From NCBI GenBank assembly GCA_052034525.1, contig JBPOIK010000120.1, forward strand, positions 1 to 7,332: a stretch of DNA of 7,332 nucleotides, written 5' to 3'. The translations under genes and the position numbers were made by a program. Positions within the stretch are counted from its first letter, which is position 1, and every line of letters starts with the position of its first letter. Below, piece after piece: positions 1 to 4,500 of this stretch. The DNA is from JAFGJQ01 sp052034525 (GTDB lineage Bacteria; Planctomycetota; Phycisphaerae; UBA1845). Under the pieces are notes generated by a model. That model was not told the DNA's origin, searched no databases, and saw only the letters and a list, made by a program, of their open reading frames with translations.

Positions 1-55
1 ACCGGCGGACCCGCGCGATCAGTTCTTCCTTGGTGTGCGATTCCAGCGGCTTCAT
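1..55 (-). CDS. Start of a gene running off the left edge (first 18 codons only), product unknown
   Basis: The ATG at 55-53 begins an open frame to the window edge reading MKPLESHTKEELIARVRR. The bias toward Lys/Glu/Leu/Arg and the phrase KEELIARV look like the helical beginning of a real protein. This style is common at the start of coiled-coil and transposase-like proteins, but 18 residues do not identify a family. A weak purine stretch (GGAAA) precedes the ATG closely. It lies after the possible terminator, so it would be a separate transcription unit. Confidence 0.4.
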   Translation of the reverse strand, partial: MKPLESHTKEELIARVRR

Positions 56-103
56 GTTTCCATTGATCGGACGCGGCCGCCATTTCACATCACCCCGTCA
101 GCC

Positions 104-124
104 AAAAAAAACCCGTGAACGGTT
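104..124 (-). terminator. Possible rho-independent terminator after the RHS fragment
   Basis: On the minus strand, AACCG TTCA CGGGTT followed by a run of eight T begins within the TAA stop of the fragment. The stem is short (about five pairs with one bulged G), so folding is weak, but the T-run and position directly after the stop fit a terminator. Confidence 0.35.
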
Positions 125-125
125 A

Positions 126-716
126 CGCGTCGTGTTCCTGGTAGCCCCAGGCGCCGGCGTAGCCGTAGCGGGTCTGGCCGGTGCCGGTCATCTCGACCAA
201 CTCGCCAAAGGCCGTGTAGACCCGCTTTGTGGTCGCCGACGGCGTGCCGGCGGACCGCGTCATTCGCAACGTGCCGATCTGGTCGCCGAAAAGATAATCC
301 ACAGCACCGGTGGCCACGTCCTGCTGCGCCAGGTCGGGCATGTAGCGTGTCTGCTCGGTCGGCGTCCCGCTATCCAGGGTGTAGTCGCCGTACACGCTGC
401 CGTTCACGTCGTAGTCCGTCCACGTGTCGTCGTCCGGCTCCAGCGTGAAGCGGTCCAGCTTCCGCGCCAGGTACCGCTCCCGGCCACCATCGTAGCGGAA
501 CTCGTACGCCCAGAGCCGCTCATACGCCTGGCTCGTCTTGACCCACGGCCGACGCATAATCAGGCCCTTGCGCGGCTGCAGGCCGTTGGAGTCCACGTCG
601 GCAAACCCGTGCCCGAGCGGGTCGTCGTCATGGTTCAGCACCAGCGCCATCGCGTTTTCCTGCCGCGTATCCACGCAGTTCAGCCAACCGCCGTCGTCCG
701 GCTCACCCGGAAGCCA
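126..716 (-). repeat. Direct repeat copy A (rhs lectin/core segment), paired with 2178-2786
   Basis: 591 bp homologous to 2178-2786 in the same orientation, about 1.5 kb apart. Two stretches are near or fully identical at the DNA level: 136-194 matches 2188-2246 over 59 bases, and 463-520 matches 2539-2596 with one mismatch. The rest is diverged, with small in-frame length changes (for example the NPDPTAQDGILDS segment is missing from this copy). The left end of homology is the GACGCG before the TAA; the right end abuts the palindromic element. Confidence 0.85.
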
Positions 717-791
717 GCCCATGACACGCGGGCGGAGGCGAAGTGGCCGAGCCGAAGGCTCGCGGCGGGACGCCGCCCCGCGAGTCATGGG
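717..791. repeat. Palindromic element of about 75 bp inserted in frame, flanked by CCA on both sides
   Basis: The ends are inverted repeats: GCCCATGAC (717-725) pairs with GTCATGGGC (784-792). After one mismatch the stem continues CGCGGG (727-732) against CCCGCG (777-782), with a bulge. An apical hairpin, CGAGCC GAA GGCTCG, occupies 748-762. The same trinucleotide CCA lies directly outside each end (714-716 and 792-794), consistent with a 3-bp target duplication. The insert encodes 25 Arg-rich residues (minus strand, PMTRGAASRR then EPSARPLRLRPRVMG) that the homologous large gene lacks. It resembles a REP/MITE-like or Rickettsia-palindromic-element-like mobile palindrome; its family is unknown. 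Confidence 0.65.
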
Positions 792-913
792 CCACTCACC
801 GGTCACGCACTCCAGGTCCGGCGACGGCCCGCCCTGGCACCAGTCCGGCCACGTGCCGCCTATCAGCTCATGGCGTCCTTGGTGAGCCCGACCGCCCGAC
901 AGCGGTGCCAACG

Positions 914-1354
914 TCAGTGATCTACAACCTCCTCACTCTGTTCTCGATGCGTTCCTCCAGGATAGTCCACGACCCATACACCCGCTTGACTCTCGAAGTG
1001 AAGAGTCGCGGACTCAGTTGACAGCGCTTCGACCACTCGCTTCCAACGTTGCGAGTCGGCCGGATCTGGTCGAAACTCGATAGGTTCTCCTGGCAGTCGC
1101 ACCAGGGCGCTCACCGCCTGCCGGGCACATCGGCGTTGCCACTCTTGGGTGTTGGTGAAGTCAACTGCGAGGGTTGCGAGGTGCCGAAGATGCTTCTCGC
1201 TGGAAGAGGCGAGACTCATCTGCTCCCGAAACCATTGGCTATGCCTGCCGCGGTGCCTCATGGGATCGCTCCAGTCAAGCCATACGATTCCCCCTGCGAG
1301 ACACAGCACAACGAGCACAGCGACGTAGCTGCGTATTCTGGTCTTGCTTGACAT
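914..1354 (-). CDS. Small membrane-anchored protein of unknown function; candidate partner/immunity protein of the RHS effector
   Basis: 146 residues from the ATG at 1354. This start is chosen because AGGAG lies 9 bases upstream (CTCCT on the plus strand at 1364-1368) and because the first residues, SSKTRIR, form the usual basic N-terminus before a single hydrophobic segment (about residues 10-26, YVAVLVVLCLAGGIVWL). The positive-inside rule predicts a short cytoplasmic tail and an exported C-terminal domain of about 118 residues, charged and Arg/Glu-rich, ending VVDYPGG and EEVVDH. The cysteine in VVLC lacks a proper lipobox. The frame extends upstream to a GTG at 1417 that overlaps the preceding stop as GTGA, giving 167 residues; coupled initiation there is a real alternative. 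Being third in the cluster after an RHS tip suggests an immunity or accessory role; no homologue was recognised. Confidence 0.7.
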   Translation of the reverse strand: MSSKTRIRSYVAVLVVLCLAGGIVWLDWSDPMRHRGRHSQWFREQMSLASSSEKHLRHLATLAVDFTNTQEWQRRCARQAVSALVRLPGEPIEFRPDPADSQRWKRVVEALSTESATLHFESQAGVWVVDYPGGTHREQSEEVVDH

Positions 1355-1363
1355 CGTGACCAT

Positions 1364-1368
1364 CTCCT
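1364..1368 (-). promoter_or_regulatory. Strong ribosome binding site (AGGAG) deciding the ATG at 1354
   Basis: The minus strand reads GGCAGGAGATGGTCACGATG. AGGAG is 9 bases from the ATG at 1354 and touches an earlier in-frame ATG at 1363, which is too close to be used efficiently. It favours 1354 over the GTG at 1417, which has only a weak purine stretch upstream. Confidence 0.6.
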
Positions 1369-1413
1369 GCCGCGGTGTTGGGGTTAATGCTTCCTGCAAC
1401 TGTTCATCACTGA

Positions 1414-1536
1414 TCACTCGGGCTCGTCATTGTGTTCGAGCGGCCAACGGCGTAGGCAGGCATATGCCAGGTTCGGTGTACGGCCTTCGATTTGCTCCAG
1501 GTGAACGATTAGCACTCCAAGAGCACTCTTATTCAT
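1414..1536 (-). CDS. Small 40-residue protein of unknown function, translationally coupled to the RHS gene
   Basis: The ATG (1536-1534) overlaps the TGA of the giant gene as ATGA, a classic reinitiation arrangement, and a weak GAGA lies a few bases upstream. The product begins MNKSALGVLIVHLEQIEG, has the middle TPNLAYACLRRWPLEH and ends acidic (NDEPE). There is no membrane segment or recognised motif. Its stop (1416-1414) overlaps a GTG in the next frame as GTGA. The position straight after an RHS tip is where an immunity gene usually sits, but 40 residues is very short. Because the next frame continues with a similar acidic sequence (ISDEQLQEAL), it could instead be the first part of one longer protein joined by a -1 shift or interrupted by a one-base error or mutation. 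Not recognised. Confidence 0.45.
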   Translation of the reverse strand: MNKSALGVLIVHLEQIEGRTPNLAYACLRRWPLEHNDEPE

Positions 1537-4500
1537 GGATTCTCGAATAGCGGCCAACACTTGTACCACTTTCCGCGGAAACGAACAGATCCAAAGGCAT
1601 CTTGCCAGGCCTTCCTGTGACCACGCGCGCCTTGGTAACATGACCTCGCATCGAAAAGCCGTAACTTTGCGCCTTTTCGCCAGCCAGCCACGTCATCCGG
1701 AGTGATATCCTGGAAGACGTCGTCGGGGTCGGGAACCAGCACAGGCGCGTCCGCATTCTTGCCCTTCGGCGGACCGCCGCCATGGTCAATGAAGATAATC
1801 TCGTCGGTGTCATCGTCGCCCACTTCCTTTTCGATCCTTCTCTTGCTCGTCGTTCGTATGGTTATAACGACATCTCCATCTTTGGCGCCCTTGCAGGCAA
1901 TTGCTGCTATCAGTCCCTCCGTTCCAATCACCTCCCCCCCACCAACAATGACAACGATACGTTTGAGCCCAGATGGATCGATGGAAAACGTCGGGGAATT
2001 CCCGGCATAGACATAGACAGCCGGACCTCCGAATATGCCGATGGGATCCCGTTGCAGGAACCGCCCGGTGGACGGACCATAGTACCGCCAGCCCACGTGC
2101 AGGAACGGGAAGACTTCGCCGATGGCCGGGCCGGTCGGGGGGGAGCCCAGCACGTTGTCCGGGCCGCCCGCGCCGTCCGCGTCGTGCTCCTGGTAGCCCC
2201 AGGCGCCGGCGTAGCCGTAGCGGGTCTGGCCGGTGCCGGTCATCTCCACCAGTTCGCCGAACGCAGTATAAACGCGGCGGTTCGTCGTTGCCACGGGGGT
2301 CGACTCGTCCGTCAGGAACCGCGTCGTCCCGATCTGGTCGCCCAGGAAGTACTCCGCGGCGCTGGTGGCAACCGACTGCTGGGCCAGGCCGGGGACGTAG
2401 CGCTGAAGCTCCGTCACGGTGCCGCCGACCGCGACCTGGTAATCCCCGTACACGCTGCCGTCCAGGTCGTAGTCCGTCCAGGTTGAGTCGAGGATGCCAT
2501 CCTGGGCAGTCGGGTCCGGATTGGCCGGGTTCAGCCGGCGCGCCAGGTACCGCTCCCGGCCACCATCGTACCGGAACTCGTACGCCCAGAGCCGCTGGTA
2601 GTTATACGTCGTGCCGGCGTCGATGCCGCGGACGATCAGGCCGTGATACAGCCCGTTGGAGCCCACGTCGGCAAAACCGTGTACGTCGGGGTCGTTACCG
2701 GCGTTCAGAACCAGCACCATCCGGTTCTCCTGCCGCGTGTCCAGGCAGTCCGGCGATCCGCCGTCGTCCGGCTCGCCGGGAAGCCACCCGCCTCTCGGGC
2801 AGCCCGCGCATTCGGAGAAGCCGCACCACTCACACCACGTGGGCTCCACCCCGCATGCATCCTCCGGCACCCACAACACCGGCCACCAGGGGTGCACATG
2901 GCTGTAGTCCGCCCACGACCAGCACGTCCACGGGTGGTCGCCGCTCTCAAGGCAATGCACATTCCACCACGGATACGACATGCCCCACACGCCCTGCCGC
3001 CCGCCGATCCAGTACTGGACCTCGCTGTTGTCGGTCGGTCGGAATCGCGCCACCAGCAGGTCCAGCTCGGCCTGGTTCTCGGGCGACGCCAGCTTGCCGC
3101 CCGCGGTCACCGCGAGGGCACGGGCGTCCGACCAGTTCATGGTGGCCTTGGTCAGCCCGGCCATACGGCCGTCACCCAGGTCGACCCATTCGCCCACCGG
3201 GTCTTCCCACTGGTCGCCGATGGCCCGCCAGATCTGGCCCTTGGAATCGTACTCCATGCGGATGCCGTACACCACGTCACCCCCGGCCGGCTGCCGGGCG
3301 ATGCGGTCCACTCGGCCCTCCGCATCGTATCGATACCAGACGGTCTCCTTCAAGACGCTGTTCTCGAAAGTCTTGTAGTACTCCAGCCGATTCGCGTACG
3401 TCCCGTAGGTTTCCGGATCGTCGATGTCATAGTAGTATTCCACCACCACCGTCGGCCCCGCCCCGATCTGAGCCGTCTTCGTCCGCCGGTTGCCGCCCTG
3501 ATCGTACGTGTACGAAATGGAGTACTGTGGCCCGCTGCCGGAGCGCTGTTCGGAGGTGAGCTGCCCGCGGGAATCGTAGCCAAAGGACACAATACTCATG
3601 TTTGCCTGATCGTCCATTTCGACGATGGTGGCGATCAGGCCGTTGTCCGTGTACGTGTAGGCCATCTGACTGATGGTGTTGCCGCCGCCGTTCGGAGCAT
3701 CCTTGTACTGGATTGACGCCAGGCGGCCGTTGTCGTAGTACGTGTACAAGGCCGAAGTGCCGTTTCCGTAATCCGCGATGTGAACTTGCCCGTTGGCGTA
3801 GTAATGGTAGGCAGCGGTCAGGGCGCCCCGCGTGACGGTGGACACCCGGCCCGCATCGTCAAGCTGCGTCACCGTATCCTGGTCGTCCGGGCCGGTGCGG
3901 GTGTATATCCCCTGGGCCAGATCCTTGTCGAATGCAAACGTCCGCGGAACGGAGCTGCCGGATTCGGTGGAGGTGATGGTCTGCTGGGATACTCCGCCGA
4001 AACCATCGTACTCCAGCTCCAGTGCGCGGCTGACCGTCCATAGTGCCCCCGGCACCGCAATGTTGGTGTTCACCGAGAGCAGCCGGCCGGCGGCAGAGTA
4101 CTGGTAGTTGGTCGATTCGCCGCTCAGACGTGCCTGGGTCGGGTTGTCGACCGGAAGCTGCGGGCCGCCGGGAATGTGCGACAGGGGGAACTCGGAGCGG
4201 CTGTTGCGATACCGTTTGTACTTGTACGGAACGTATACCCAGCAGCTCTTGTGACCGAAGATGTTGCCGAGGAAGTCGAGGCGGTGCTCGGCTGTACCAA
4301 GCGGTGATTCACCACCCACCACGCGACCCGCCGCATCCACGCTTATGGTAATTTCGTACCCGGGAACCGGCGTCCGTCGCAGCCCGCGTCCATCAACGCC
4401 TTCTTCCATATGGGCCGGCTGGCCGTGTTTGTCATACGTGAACGCAGTTGCGACCTCATTCGCATCGATGACTCTTCTAAGCAACCCCGTCCATTCGTCA

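Larger units (their letters stand above)
123..911 (-). pseudogene. Displaced, truncated RHS fragment (lectin end plus part of RHS core) without N-terminus, core-closing motif or tip
   Basis: The open frame runs from a stop at 935-933 to TAA at 125-123. A TTG at 911 is the nominal start (262 residues) but has no persuasive ribosome site. From GWLPGEPDDGG onward the product matches the giant protein almost collinearly: CVDTRQENAM, LVLN, HGFADVDSNGL, ERLWAYEFRYDGGRERYLARKL, TWTDYDVNGSVYGDY, FGDQIGT, RVYTAFGELVEMTGTGQTRYGYAGAWGYQEHDA. It then stops, whereas the large gene continues for about 70 more residues to DPSGL and the tip. Upstream, weaker likeness (TWPDWC against TWCEWC) suggests the end of the Trp/Cys-rich part, while the first half of the lectin domain and all earlier RHS repeats are missing. 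The frame is intact despite the truncation and despite an in-frame palindromic insertion, so decay is recent or the segment is kept by exchange with the large gene. Confidence 0.8.

Noticed and set aside
914..1354. Lipoprotein signal at VVLC
   Set aside because: The residue before Cys is Leu, not Ala, Gly or Ser, so it does not fit a lipobox.
2178..2786. Template/variable repeat pair of a diversity-generating retroelement, given the lectin-like domain with a nearby partial copy
   Set aside because: No reverse transcriptase lies in the window, the copies differ at all kinds of positions plus indels, and the closest identity lies in the RHS core, not in a lectin variable loop.
2799..2834. Zinc-ribbon DNA-binding motif from CxxC-x4-CxxC
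   Set aside because: The spacing is too short for a standard ribbon and the context is an extracellular lectin-like loop, where disulfides are more likely.
1973..3559. A 528-codon plus-strand open frame, and other long plus-strand frames at 30-920, 2643-3716, 4410-5396, 5397-6233 and 6588-7217
   Set aside because: They lie opposite the RHS genes, are rich in Arg/Pro/Ser or Val/Arg/His as expected of antisense readings of GC-rich coding DNA, and show no domain logic.
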